Assembly: GCF_030268065.1 (NCBI RefSeq) | Contig: NZ_BSDD01000002.1 | Span: 186,001 to 250,000 of the forward strand | DNA: 64,000 nt | From: Geothrix rubra | Lineage (GTDB): Bacteria > Acidobacteriota > Holophagae > Holophagales > Holophagaceae | Direction: 5' to 3' | Shown here: positions 40,914 to 50,367 of the stretch, piece after piece | How the letters are laid out: each line of letters opens with the position of its first letter | Numbering within the stretch: the stretch's first letter is position 1 | Notes under the pieces: model-generated | The model's database searches: none | What the model saw: only the letters and a program-made list of their open reading frames with translations | What the model was told of the DNA's origin: nothing | Made by a program: the position numbers and the translations under genes

Positions 40914-42251
40914 ATGGACGCCCTCCGACGCCTGCCCGACGCCACCGTCCTCACCGATCCCGAGGCCATGGAGCCCTTCCGCCACGACGAGTCCCACGTC
41001 GTGGGCTGCGCCCCCCTGGCCGTGGTGCGGCCCCGCGGCCCCGCGGCCCTGCGGGAGCTGGTGCGCCTCGCCCGTTCCGAGGGCTTCGGGCTGGTGCCCC
41101 GCGGCGCCGGCACCGGCAAGGCCGGCGGCTGCGTCCCCACGGCGCGCACGGTGGTGGTGGATCTGGCCGCGTGGCCCGGAAGCATCCGGGTCTCGCCGCA
41201 GGACCTGAGCCTCACGGCCCCCGCCAGCGCCCTCCTGCGCGACGTGAAGGCCACCGCGGCCGAGTCCGGCTTCTTCTATCCCCCGGATCCGAACTCCTGG
41301 GAGAGCTGCGCCCTGGGCGGCACCCTGGCCACCAACGCCGGCGGACCCAACGCCTGCAAGTACGGCATGACGCGCCACTGGGTGCTGGGCCTCGAGGCGC
41401 TCCTGGCCGACGGCGAGATCCACCGGTTCGGGATCAGCAGCGTGAAGGCCAACACCGGGCCGAGCCTCGCCCAGCTCCTGGTGGGCAGCGAGGGGATCTT
41501 CGGCCTCATCCTGGGCGCCACCCTGCGCCTCACGCCCCAGCCCCGGGAATACGCCACCCTGCTCCTGCCCGTGAAGCGGTGGATGGACCTGCTGGACCTG
41601 CCGGGCCGGCTCTCCGCCGCGGGGTTCCTGCCGAGCGCCTTCGAGTTCTTCGATCCCGCCGTGCTGGCCGACCTGCGCGCCCACGGCCCCGAGGCCGCGC
41701 GCCGCCTGCCCGGCGAGGCCCTGGCCATCCTGGAGTTCGACGAGCGGGGGTGCACCTCCGACGATTTCCTGGGGGCCCTGGCGGACCTGCTGGGCCCGGT
41801 GGCGGACGGGCTCGAGATCGCCGCCGACGCCCGCCAGCGCGAGGGCATCTGGGCCGTCCGCCGCGTCACCAGCGCCTTCCTGAAGGAGCGCTACCCGAAG
41901 AAGGTGAGCGAGGACATCGTCGTGCCCCGCAGCCGCCTCCGCGAATTCTTCGAGCGCCTGGAGCGCACGGGCATCCCCTCCGTCAGCTATGGCCACCTGG
42001 GCGACGGCAACCTGCATGTGAACCTGCTGGCCGCCGGCGAGACCCCGCACGAGGCGCTGGAGGCCCAGCTGGGGACCCTCTTCCGCCTGGCCGTGGAACT
42101 GGGCGGCACCCTCAGCGGGGAGCACGGCATCGGCCTGGCGAAGCGCGAAGCCTTCCTCGCCCTCGCCGCGCCCGGCCACATCGAGACCCTGCGCGCCCTC
42201 AAGCGGGCCCTGGACCCGGACGGGATCTTCAACCCGGGCAAAGTGATCTGA
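40914..42251 (+). CDS. FAD-linked D-lactate/glycolate dehydrogenase (GlcD type)
   Basis: 445 residues of the vanillyl-alcohol-oxidase fold. FAD-binding segments are VPRGAGTGKAGGCVPT near 60, GGTLATNAGGPNACKYG near 133 and GSEGIFG near 190; the substrate-side motifs are YGHLGDGNLHVNL near 360 and SGEHGIGLAKREA near 402, ending FNPGKVI. These enzymes oxidise 2-hydroxyacids such as D-lactate or glycolate. No separate Fe-S partner (GlcF/LldE type) is next to it. ATG 40914 has GGGAG at proper distance; ATG 40881 has a ribosome site too close. It is divergent from a hybrid kinase. Confidence 0.88.
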   Translation: MDALRRLPDATVLTDPEAMEPFRHDESHVVGCAPLAVVRPRGPAALRELVRLARSEGFGLVPRGAGTGKAGGCVPTARTVVVDLAAWPGSIRVSPQDLSLTAPASALLRDVKATAAESGFFYPPDPNSWESCALGGTLATNAGGPNACKYGMTRHWVLGLEALLADGEIHRFGISSVKANTGPSLAQLLVGSEGIFGLILGATLRLTPQPREYATLLLPVKRWMDLLDLPGRLSAAGFLPSAFEFFDPAVLADLRAHGPEAARRLPGEALAILEFDERGCTSDDFLGALADLLGPVADGLEIAADARQREGIWAVRRVTSAFLKERYPKKVSEDIVVPRSRLREFFERLERTGIPSVSYGHLGDGNLHVNLLAAGETPHEALEAQLGTLFRLAVELGGTLSGEHGIGLAKREAFLALAAPGHIETLRALKRALDPDGIFNPGKVI

Positions 42252-42272
42252 CCCGACCCTCGGAAAGCAGGA

Positions 42273-43418
42273 TCAGCCCTTGGTGTACAGGGGCTCCGCC
42301 AGGCCGATGAGCCGCGCGAAGTTCTGGAGCTTCTCCACATGGGAGGGCAGCAGACGGGTCCCCTCCGCCGCCACGAGCATGCCACCACGGGTCCTCACGT
42401 CTGCCGCCAGCACGGTGCCGGGCTCCAGATCCTTCACGGCCACGGCTCGCGGGACCGCCGGATCCGGGGCCTGGCCGGAATCAACGAGGAGGACCTCCAG
42501 CGCCTGGAGCACCCGCGGGTCGTACCATCCCCTGCGCAGCTTCATCTGCTCCATGGCCACCAGACGGGAGCCCCGCCGTTCCTCGATCTCCTGGAAGTCG
42601 TCCAGGGCCCTCAGGATCCGGGCGCCAAGCGGAATGGCTTCGCCCTTCACGTCATCCAGCGGATAACCGGCTCCAGCGTAGCTCTTGTGCTGGTACCTCA
42701 CGATCTGGGCCACCGATTCCAGACGCGGGATCCGACCCAGGAGCTGGGCTCCGAACTCGGGCACACGCCGCAGGGTGTCGCGTTCTTCCACGGACAAGGG
42801 CTCCCCGCTGCGTCCTTTGGCCGCAAGCGCGGAGGGGACCGTGACGAATCCGAGCGGCGCCATCATGGCGGCCACGCCCATCTCCCAGCTTGGCTCCATC
42901 CCCAGGGCGGCTGCGATCTGCACCGCCCGTTGGCGGATGATCTCGGCCCGGCCGAAGGCATGCGGGTCCACGACGGAAAGGATCTCCGTGAGCACCTTCA
43001 GGCTTCCCGTGAGGGTCTGGTCCAGCAGTTCGCGCTCCGCATGCTCCAGCTGGTGCTGGCGCAGGGCCGCCGTGAGCATGGCCGCAAGGTCCTCCGGGGA
43101 ACAGGGCTTGGTGAGGAACCGGAACACCCGGCCTTGATTGATGGCCTCGATGGCGGTCCGCTGATCCTGGTTGCCCGTGAGCATGAGCCGGATCGCCCCG
43201 GGCCAGCCCTCGCGGACTTTCTGGAGCAGTTCCACGCCATTCATGCCGGGCATCTGCATGTCGGCCACCACCACGGCGTAGGGGCCGTGATGTTCCATGG
43301 CCTGGAGGGCCTGTGGCGCTCCCAGGGCCACATCCAGGTCGAAGGCCTTGCGGAGGACCCGGTGGTAGCCGGCCAGGACGTTCTCATCGTCGTCGACGAG
43401 CAGGATTCTCGAACTCAC
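42273..43418 (-). CDS. Response regulator with degenerate HD-GYP output domain
   Basis: 381 residues. The receiver has ILLVDDDENVL and the phospho-acceptor aspartate in VVVADMQMPGMNG near residue 53. The output region aligns with HD-GYP c-di-GMP phosphodiesterases (VRYQHKSYAGAGYPLDDVKG, then EAIPLGARIL), but the metal-binding HD in LLHDIGK is replaced by MMAPLGF, and the RRHPE histidine by Val. Catalysis is therefore unlikely, and the domain may bind partners or c-di-GMP. The C-terminal about 70 residues are a further small domain. It is the last gene of a three-gene signalling operon, 60 nt after a PAS/GAF kinase. Confidence 0.85.
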   Translation of the reverse strand: MSSRILLVDDDENVLAGYHRVLRKAFDLDVALGAPQALQAMEHHGPYAVVVADMQMPGMNGVELLQKVREGWPGAIRLMLTGNQDQRTAIEAINQGRVFRFLTKPCSPEDLAAMLTAALRQHQLEHAERELLDQTLTGSLKVLTEILSVVDPHAFGRAEIIRQRAVQIAAALGMEPSWEMGVAAMMAPLGFVTVPSALAAKGRSGEPLSVEERDTLRRVPEFGAQLLGRIPRLESVAQIVRYQHKSYAGAGYPLDDVKGEAIPLGARILRALDDFQEIEERRGSRLVAMEQMKLRRGWYDPRVLQALEVLLVDSGQAPDPAVPRAVAVKDLEPGTVLAADVRTRGGMLVAAEGTRLLPSHVEKLQNFARLIGLAEPLYTKG

Positions 43419-43478
43419 GGATTCACCTCATGGGAGTGGCCAGCGCAGCACCTGGGGGCCTCGGTCCTGGAAGCACCC

Positions 43479-46127
43479 TCACGGATCACCCCGGGCCCCG
43501 GGAGCGAGGGGGAGGCGCACGGTGAAGAGGGTTCCCTGCCCCGGCTGTGTGTCGAACCCGAGGGTCCCCCCGTGCTTGTCCACCACCACCGATCGGGCGA
43601 TGGCCAGGCCTTGGCCCGAGCCCTTCCCCACGCCCTTGGTGGTGAAGAAGGGATCGAAAATCCGGGTCTGGATGGCCTCGGGAATCCCCGGGCCCGTGTC
43701 CTCCACCTGGATCACAGCCCAGGCACCTTCGGCTCGCGTCCGCACGGTGATCCGGCCCTTTTCCCCCGAGTGGCCGACCACCTCACCGATGGCATGGGCC
43801 GCATTCACCACCAGGTTCAGCACCACTTGGTTGATCCCCCCGGGATGGCAAGGGACGGCCTGGAGCCCCGGATCCAGGTCCAGCTCCAGGTCCGCGACAT
43901 ACTTCCACTCGTTCCTGGATATGGCTACGGTGCTTTCGATGGCGCGGTTCAGATCGGCCAGGACCTTCTCCTCGCTTTCGGGGTGGGAGAACTCCTTCAT
44001 TGCATTCACGATCTTGCTCACCCTCGCCACGCCTTCCAGGGATTGCTCCGCAGCTTTGGGCAGCTCCGATCGGAGGTAGCCCAGATCGGCGGCGGCCACC
44101 CGCTCGCGCAGGGTCTGCAGGAAGGGTGCATCTCCCGCCGCTCCTGGATCCAGGGACATCAACAGGTCGAAAACCCCCTCCAGCTCCCGGAGGCCGTCGG
44201 CGATGAAGTGGAGGTTGTCGCCGATGTACTGGGTGGGGGTGTTGATCTCGTGCGCGATGCCGGCTGCCAGCTGGCCGATGGACTCGAGCTTCTGGGCCTG
44301 GCCCAGTTCGGCTTCCATCCGGCGCCGATCCTGTTCCGCCGCCAGCCGTTCGCTGATGTCTCGGGCGACCACCAGGATGCTGGTGGCCCCGTCCCTGGCC
44401 TCCCGGATCGCGGTGAGGCGGGACTCCACAGGGATCTGCGTCCCGTCCTTCCGGACCAGGTGGTATTCGGTAATGGCCGCGTCCATCCTGCCCTCGGCGA
44501 TCCTTCGGAGGATGCCCACCATCCGTTCACGATCCGGTTCGGCGACGATCTCCAGGGGACGCTTGGTGATGAGGTCCGCCATCGTGAAGCCCAAGAGCGA
44601 CAGGTGCGAGGCCCCGGCATAGAGGCAACACCCTTCCTCGTCCAGCAGCGCGACCAGATCCTGGGCATTCTCCGTGATCATCCGGAAGAGCAGTTCACTG
44701 TGCCGCAGCCGGTCCTCCACCAGCTTGCGGTCCGTCACCTCCCGGTGCGCCACGACGGTGCGGTTCAACCCTTCAAAGGAGAACCGCTGCACGGTGGCGG
44801 CGTACCAGCGGGAGGCCCCAGTTCCGGTGCAGGGGTACTCCCCCGTGAACCGCTCCTGCACCCCCTCGATCACCTCGAGAACCCCGAGGACGAAATCCGA
44901 GAGGGGCCCCTCCTGGGCCAGGAAGGGGGAACAGACGGTCCGGTAGTCATCTCCCGGCGATCGCCCATGTACCAGCGGATTCTCAACATTCTGGAAATCC
45001 AGCCAGGCCGCGTTGACAGCCAGGATCCGCCCCTCCTCGTCGAGGATGGCCATGGCGGCGGAAAGGGTGTCAAGGGTCGCCGAGAAGAGGCGCTCCGAGA
45101 CCCGGAGGCGACTCTCCACCTCGGACCAGCGGCGCCCCTGTTCCAGCCGCTCGATGGCCAGGGAGATGTCCTCGGTCACGCGGTCGAGCAGGTCCACCAC
45201 TTCCGAGTCGAAGGCCCCTGTCTCGATCGCGTAGATGGCCAGCGCACCCCGGACCTGCCCCCGCACGACCAGCGGGAAGGCGGCAGAGCCTCGGATCCCC
45301 CAGGACTCCGCCAGCGGCATCCAGGGCCGCATCCGCGGATCGGAGTGGATGTCGTTGCTGAAGGCGAAGCGTGCCTCCCGGCAGGCCTGCCCCACCAACC
45401 CCCGCCCCCCGGGAACGTCGGGATCCGTGGTCGGGCGGGTCTCTTCCAGCCGGGTGCGGATCTCCCCTCCCGCCAACCCCGGGACGCTTCCATGAACCGC
45501 CACTGGCGAGACCTGGCCCGACGCGGGATCCAGCAGGCCGATCCAGGCAAGGGAGAAGCCCCCGGTTTCCACCACGACTCGGCACGACGCCTCGAAAAGG
45601 ACCTCCGTACCGGGGCTGAATTTCGCGATGCGGGTGATGCGGCAGAGGGCCTCATAGAGCTGGCCCAACCGCAGCGCCCGGGCCTCGACCATCCGGGCGA
45701 CGGACAGGTCGTAGCAGGATCCCAGGTACCCGATGCAGCTTCCGTCCTCATCGTGCAGGGGACTGACGTGGTTCTGCACCCAATGGAAGCTGCCGTCGGC
45801 ATGCTTGAGCCGGAACTCCTGGTGGAAGGGCACCTGCGCCCGGAAGCCCTGCTGGAAGGCAAGCTGGACCCGGTCCAGGTCCTCCGGATGCAGCCCCTGC
45901 TGCCAGCCCCCGTCCGATTCCTGGGCTTCGCTCCGCCCCGTGAAGGTGAACCAGCCCCGATTGAAGGCCACCCAACGCCCCTCCGGATCGGCCGTCCAGA
46001 TGGGATGGGGGAAGAGATCCAGCCATTCCGGAACGGGAGAGGTCCGACCCGGGGTCCCTGCCTCGACCCTCCCGCGCGATCCCACGCGGGGCGGCAACGA
46101 ACGCGGAGATCGCCTCGTCTCATGCAT
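43479..46127 (-). CDS. PAS-GAF-PAS-PAS sensor histidine kinase
   Basis: 882 residues, soluble. A PAS domain (about 35-145), a GAF domain (about 160-325, with GGRGLVGQACREARFAF), two PAS domains (about 350-480 and 490-610) and a kinase core. The phospho-accepting His is in GIAHEINTPTQYIGDN, the type found in kinases that contain a conserved His-Glu-Ile-Asn box. The ATPase domain has VVLNLVVNAAHAI, DTGPGIP and FFTTKGVGKGSGQGL. It lacks a receiver. Its start overlaps the end of the upstream hybrid kinase by 8 bp, and the degenerate HD-GYP regulator follows, so these three probably form one pathway. Confidence 0.9.
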   Translation of the reverse strand: MHETRRSPRSLPPRVGSRGRVEAGTPGRTSPVPEWLDLFPHPIWTADPEGRWVAFNRGWFTFTGRSEAQESDGGWQQGLHPEDLDRVQLAFQQGFRAQVPFHQEFRLKHADGSFHWVQNHVSPLHDEDGSCIGYLGSCYDLSVARMVEARALRLGQLYEALCRITRIAKFSPGTEVLFEASCRVVVETGGFSLAWIGLLDPASGQVSPVAVHGSVPGLAGGEIRTRLEETRPTTDPDVPGGRGLVGQACREARFAFSNDIHSDPRMRPWMPLAESWGIRGSAAFPLVVRGQVRGALAIYAIETGAFDSEVVDLLDRVTEDISLAIERLEQGRRWSEVESRLRVSERLFSATLDTLSAAMAILDEEGRILAVNAAWLDFQNVENPLVHGRSPGDDYRTVCSPFLAQEGPLSDFVLGVLEVIEGVQERFTGEYPCTGTGASRWYAATVQRFSFEGLNRTVVAHREVTDRKLVEDRLRHSELLFRMITENAQDLVALLDEEGCCLYAGASHLSLLGFTMADLITKRPLEIVAEPDRERMVGILRRIAEGRMDAAITEYHLVRKDGTQIPVESRLTAIREARDGATSILVVARDISERLAAEQDRRRMEAELGQAQKLESIGQLAAGIAHEINTPTQYIGDNLHFIADGLRELEGVFDLLMSLDPGAAGDAPFLQTLRERVAAADLGYLRSELPKAAEQSLEGVARVSKIVNAMKEFSHPESEEKVLADLNRAIESTVAISRNEWKYVADLELDLDPGLQAVPCHPGGINQVVLNLVVNAAHAIGEVVGHSGEKGRITVRTRAEGAWAVIQVEDTGPGIPEAIQTRIFDPFFTTKGVGKGSGQGLAIARSVVVDKHGGTLGFDTQPGQGTLFTVRLPLAPGARGDP

Positions 46128-47910
46128 GGCGCCCCGCCCGTCCCAGGACCTCCCGCACCTTCATCCGCAGCCGGGAGGGGGTGAAGGGCTTCTGGAGGAA
46201 GGGGAGGTTGGCCTCGATCACGCCGTGGCGGAGGATGGCCTCGTCCGTATAGCCCGACATGAACAGGACCGCGAGGTCGGACCGGATGGAAGTCGCGACA
46301 TCGGAGACGCGCCGACCGCTCATTCCCGGCATGATCACGTCCGTGAGCAGCAGGTCGATCCGGCTCCGGTGCCGGGTGCAGACCCCAAGGGCCTCGTCCC
46401 CGTTCTTCGCCTCGAGGACGGTGTAGCCCGCCCCCCGCAGGGTCTCGGCCGCCATGGCCCGAACCTGGTCCTCGTCCTCCACCAGGAGCACCGTCTCGTC
46501 CCCACCCTCGTCCACCACGACGGCAGGTTCCGGATCGGCCGGGTCCGCCTGTTCGCCGGCGCGGATTTCCGGGAAATAGACCTTGAAGGTCGTGCCGATC
46601 CCGACTTCACTGTAGAGCCAGATGTGGCCCCCGCTCTGCTTCACGATGCCGAAGACCGTGGCGAGTCCAAGGCCCGTCCCCTTGCCGCGGGCCTTGGTCG
46701 TGAAGAAGGGATCGAAGATCCGGGCCTGCGTCCCCGGATCCATTCCAAATCCCGTGTCGCTTGCCGCGAGCATGACGTGCGGGCCAGGACTCACGCCCGG
46801 GTGGTCGCGGGCGTACCGGTCGTCGAAGTCCACATTCGCGGTCTCGAGGGTGAGTTTCCCGCCCTCCGGCATGGCATCCCGGGCGTTCACCACCAGGTTC
46901 ATGATCACCTGCTCGATCTGGCCCTGGTCGGCGAAGACCTTTCGCAGGCTCGAGGTGGGAAGAACCTCGAGTTCGATGTCCTCCCCGAGGATCCGGAGCA
47001 GGATCGGCTGGAGCCCTTCGAGGACCGCGTCGAGATCCAGGGCCCGGGGGGCCAGGATCTGCTGGCGGCTGAAGGCCAGGAGCTGACCCGTCAGGCGCGC
47101 GGCCCGGTCGGCGGCGTGCTGGATCGCTTTCAGATTGCGGTCGGGGCCGAGCTTCTGTTCCAGCCGCTCGGCCCCACTGAGCACCACCGTCAGAAGGTTG
47201 TTGAAGTCGTGCGCGATGCCCCCGGCCAGGCGGCCCACTGCCTCCATCTTCTGGGCCTGGCGCAGCTGCTCCTCGCTGGCTCGGAGCGCGTCGAGGGCCT
47301 GCTGGAGCTCGTTCGTCCTCGCCTGGACGCGGAATTCCAGCTCCGCCTGGAGCTCCCGAAGCTGCCGGTTCGTCTCCTGGAGGGCCTGGGCCCGCCGGAA
47401 CACTTCCGCCTCCATCCGGCCGGCCTGGTCCTTCAGATCCTTCGCCAGCTCCCCCTGGGCCCGGTGGGCCTCGCGCAGGCGCAGGAAGTCGGTGACGTCT
47501 TCCACCCGGTGGATGATGAAGTGCACCTTCCCGTCGGCGCCCAGGACTGGCGAGTTCACGGGGCTCCAGTAGCGCGCCTCGAAGCCGCCTCCCTGGGAAT
47601 GCGGGCGCTGGATGTCGTATTTCTGGACCGCCATGGCATCCGAGCGTCCGGAGGCGAGGACCCGCTGAAGGGAGGCCCTGAGGTTGGCCACCCCGGTCGC
47701 GTCCGGATCCTCGGGGTTGTCCGGGAACACCTCGAAGAGGTTCCGGCCGAGGATCTCCTCCCGCCGGGTGAAGGTGGCTTCAAGGTAGGCCTCGCTGACG
47801 GCCCTGATGGCCAGGTCCGGGTCGACCACCAGGTAGAGCCCCGGCACGGATTCGAACAGGAGCTTGAAATCCGGATCCAACCAGCCTTCTGTGGACCTTG
47901 AATTCGCCAT
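46120..47910 (-). CDS. PAS hybrid sensor histidine kinase with receiver
   Basis: 596 residues, soluble. A PAS domain (about 10-140), a long coiled coil (about 145-215), a kinase core with His in [31 protein letters not shown] and FFTTKARGKGTGLGL, then a receiver (VLLVEDEDQVR; LLTDVIMPGMSG). It is the first gene of the three-gene operon with the PAS-GAF kinase and the HD-GYP-type regulator. The AT-rich region upstream carries palindromes that may control the operon. Confidence 0.92.
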   Translation of the reverse strand: MANSRSTEGWLDPDFKLLFESVPGLYLVVDPDLAIRAVSEAYLEATFTRREEILGRNLFEVFPDNPEDPDATGVANLRASLQRVLASGRSDAMAVQKYDIQRPHSQGGGFEARYWSPVNSPVLGADGKVHFIIHRVEDVTDFLRLREAHRAQGELAKDLKDQAGRMEAEVFRRAQALQETNRQLRELQAELEFRVQARTNELQQALDALRASEEQLRQAQKMEAVGRLAGGIAHDFNNLLTVVLSGAERLEQKLGPDRNLKAIQHAADRAARLTGQLLAFSRQQILAPRALDLDAVLEGLQPILLRILGEDIELEVLPTSSLRKVFADQGQIEQVIMNLVVNARDAMPEGGKLTLETANVDFDDRYARDHPGVSPGPHVMLAASDTGFGMDPGTQARIFDPFFTTKARGKGTGLGLATVFGIVKQSGGHIWLYSEVGIGTTFKVYFPEIRAGEQADPADPEPAVVVDEGGDETVLLVEDEDQVRAMAAETLRGAGYTVLEAKNGDEALGVCTRHRSRIDLLLTDVIMPGMSGRRVSDVATSIRSDLAVLFMSGYTDEAILRHGVIEANLPFLQKPFTPSRLRMKVREVLGRAGRHA

Positions 47911-48271
47911 CGGATGTCCCCGTCGGGCAGCCCTGGAATGCCGAGTATATGGCGTCTCAATCTTTGTTTATGCTGATTTCCCCTGATGGTCTCAGATTTG
48001 TTTTAATTTGTTTAAAATAAACATTTAACATGTTTTCCCGACCTCGATCTTTCGAACTAGGAAGGGATCCTGCCGAAGGGCGGTTCTCCCGTGGCTCCTC
48101 CGGGTGCGCCGCGGACCCGCCCTCGTCACCACCAGCCGAACGCGCATGGTCGTGAGTCCTCCTGGGGACACCCGGAGACCGGCTCCCCTCGGCTGCGGTG
48201 GCCTCGGGACTGAATCCCACGCCTGGGCCGGCCGATTTCCAGGCAGAATCGAGCGTCTGCCCGGAGCCGCC
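47911..48271. other. Intergenic region upstream of the signalling operon and GDPD gene
   Basis: 361 nt without a gene. About 80 nt (47960-48040) are very AT-rich against the GC-rich window and hold two palindromes, listed separately. The part from 48041 to 48271 is GC-rich, with stop-containing or shadow reading frames and no supported coding capacity. Confidence 0.6.
48009..48034. promoter_or_regulatory. Paired palindromes in an AT-rich island
   Basis: TGTTTA-AAA-TAAACA (48009-48023, perfect) is followed by AACATGTT (48027-48034, self-complementary). They lie about 100 nt before the kinase start on the minus strand and could bind a regulator of the operon. Confidence 0.4.
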
Positions 48272-48928
48272 ATGTCCACCCACCCCCTCCTTCTCGGCCA
48301 CCGTGGCTACTCCTCGAAGCACCTGGAGAACTCCATGGAGGCTTTCCGCGCGGCGCTGGCCGCGGGCATGGACGGCTTCGAGCTGGACGTGCAGCCCACC
48401 CGCGACGGCGTGTGCGCGGTGCTGCACGACGAGGACCTGGCCCGCACGGCGAACGGCACGGGGATCCTCCGCCAGATGAAGGCCGCGGAGCTGCCGGCCC
48501 TGAAGAACGGCGAGCCCCTGCCCCGCCTGGCCGACGTGCTGGATCTGCCCGCGAAGCTGGTCAACGTCGAACTGAAGGGCGAACCCGGCTGGCAGCAGGC
48601 CCTGGCCACGGTGGAGGCCGCGGAGGCCCTGGGCCGGGTGCTCTTCAGCAGCTTCGAGCACAGCGAGGTGCTGCAGCTCTGGGCGGCCTGCGAGACGGCC
48701 CGGTGCGGCTTCCTGTGGGAGACGGACGAGGCCATGGACCTCACGGCGGAGGAACTGGCCGACCTGCCCGCCGCCCTCTGGCTCCACCCGCCCCTCAAGG
48801 CCGTGAAGGCCCGGCCGGAACTGTGGTCCCCCTATGCGGAACGGCTGGCCCTCTGGGGCATGAAGACCCCCGCCGAGGCGGAGGGCCTGCCCTTCACGCC
48901 CGCGGTCCTCATCGCCGACGGGGTCTGA
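48272..48928 (+). CDS. Glycerophosphodiester phosphodiesterase family protein
   Basis: 218 residues of the GDPD TIM barrel, type UgpQ, without signal peptide. Catalytic signatures: LLGHRGYSSKHLENSMEAF near the start with the HRG histidine, FELDVQPTRDGVCAVLHDE (Glu, Asp and the second His), and NVELKGE near residue 90. It hydrolyses glycerophosphodiesters to glycerol-3-phosphate and an alcohol. The loop after the barrel is shorter than in many relatives. ATG 48272 has CCGGAG nine nt upstream. It converges on the transporter gene. Confidence 0.9.
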   Translation: MSTHPLLLGHRGYSSKHLENSMEAFRAALAAGMDGFELDVQPTRDGVCAVLHDEDLARTANGTGILRQMKAAELPALKNGEPLPRLADVLDLPAKLVNVELKGEPGWQQALATVEAAEALGRVLFSSFEHSEVLQLWAACETARCGFLWETDEAMDLTAEELADLPAALWLHPPLKAVKARPELWSPYAERLALWGMKTPAEAEGLPFTPAVLIADGV

Positions 48929-48970
48929 GGCGCGACCGGATCCTTCCGCGTAGGTCTCCGGAGGCTCGCC

Positions 48971-50278
48971 TCACGCGCCGGGAGCGTCCCGGGACACCCG
49001 CCGGTTCCAGCGCCCCAGGGCCGCCGCGGCACCGAACCAGGCCGCCGAGAAGGCCATGGCCGCAGGGGCCGCCGGAATGGCCACCAGCGCCAGGGCCGTG
49101 GGCGCCCACACACCCAGCAGATCACCCACGCGGTAGACGAAGGTGTCGAGGAAGGGCTTGCTCTTGTACTTCTCCTCGGGGCCGAGCGGGACGTAGAGGA
49201 TCTCCCGCGCGGGGCGGTCCAGGGCGTAGTGGAGGCCCCGGCGGGACACCTGCACCAGCGCCAGCATCCCGAAGGTGGGCAGGGCCCAGAGCCCGCCGAA
49301 GCCCAGCAGGGTGAGGACCGGCAGCACGAGGAGGATGCCGGCCATGCGGAACCGCCGCAGCACCCGGCCGGTGAGGAGGACCTGGCCCGCCAGCGTCAGG
49401 AGGTTCGTCCACAGGTCCAGCCGCGCGAAGGCGGCGGTGCGCACCGCCCGGCTGGCGAAGGTGTGCTCGACGATGGCGCCCTGGGCCAGGTAGAGGAAGG
49501 TCGAGGTGATGGTGTAGAGCAGCATGTAGCCGCCCATGAGCTGCAGGTAGCGCGAACCCGCCACCAGGCGCAGGCCCTCCCAGGCGCCGGGGCCGGGCTC
49601 CGCGGGGGCCCCTGCGGCCATGCCCAGGTGGAAGCGCCGGGCCAGGGCCAGGGCGCACTGGGCCGCCAGCTCCAGGAGGAGTGCCGAGACGAGCATGAGC
49701 CCGCCGGGCCCGAGGGCCACCGGCAGGCGCCAGCCGAAGGCCTGGCCGCGGCTCAGGGCCTCCGTGAGGCCGGCCCCCGCGATGGCGCCGACCGTGCCGC
49801 CCATGGCGATGAACCCGAAGAGGCGCTTGGCCTGCGCCTCGTGCAGGAGGTCCGTGAGGAAGCCCCAGAACACGCTCACCACGAAGAGGTTGAAGACGGA
49901 CAGCCAGATGTAGAACACGTAGCCCAGCGCCGCACCATGTCCGGCCCGCCAGCGGAACAGCGCGGCGAAGACGAGCAGGTTCAGGGCGAAGAAGCGGTAG
50001 GTCCAGGGGATGAAGCGCCGCCGCGGGAAGCGCGACACCAGGGCCGCGAAGGCCGGGTTGACCAGCAGCATGGCCAGGAGGGTGCCCGTCATCAGCCAGG
50101 GCAGCTTGTCGGCGCCGCGGGCGATGCCGAAGGCCTCCCGGACGGGGCGGAGCAGGTAGTAGCCGGCCATCAGGCAGGCGAAATAGGCCGTGGCCGCGGA
50201 GAGCATCGGCCCCTCGCCCGGTTCGAGGAGCACCAGGCGGCGCAGCAGCCGGGCGGGGCCGGAGGAGGCAGGGGTCAT
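48971..50278 (-). CDS. NTP/NDP exchange-like MFS transporter
   Basis: 435 residues with about twelve membrane helices. The sequence resembles the ATP/ADP antiporter (TlcA/Npt) superfamily group found in free-living bacteria: PMLSAATAYFACLMAGYYLLRPVREAFGI and RPAREILYVPLGPEEKYKSKPFLDT are typical of that group. Substrate unknown. ATG 50278 gives MTPASSG; an upstream in-frame ATG at 50341 would add 21 residues with no ribosome site. It is divergent from the Tat-exported epimerase-like gene. Confidence 0.7.
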   Translation of the reverse strand: MTPASSGPARLLRRLVLLEPGEGPMLSAATAYFACLMAGYYLLRPVREAFGIARGADKLPWLMTGTLLAMLLVNPAFAALVSRFPRRRFIPWTYRFFALNLLVFAALFRWRAGHGAALGYVFYIWLSVFNLFVVSVFWGFLTDLLHEAQAKRLFGFIAMGGTVGAIAGAGLTEALSRGQAFGWRLPVALGPGGLMLVSALLLELAAQCALALARRFHLGMAAGAPAEPGPGAWEGLRLVAGSRYLQLMGGYMLLYTITSTFLYLAQGAIVEHTFASRAVRTAAFARLDLWTNLLTLAGQVLLTGRVLRRFRMAGILLVLPVLTLLGFGGLWALPTFGMLALVQVSRRGLHYALDRPAREILYVPLGPEEKYKSKPFLDTFVYRVGDLLGVWAPTALALVAIPAAPAAMAFSAAWFGAAAALGRWNRRVSRDAPGA

Positions 50279-50367
50279 GGCGGATCCGGGGAAAGATGTT
50301 GCGGAGGCCAAAGGAGTATACATAATTTCACGAGGCTTCACCCTTCCATCCGGTTCCGGAGGTTCCC

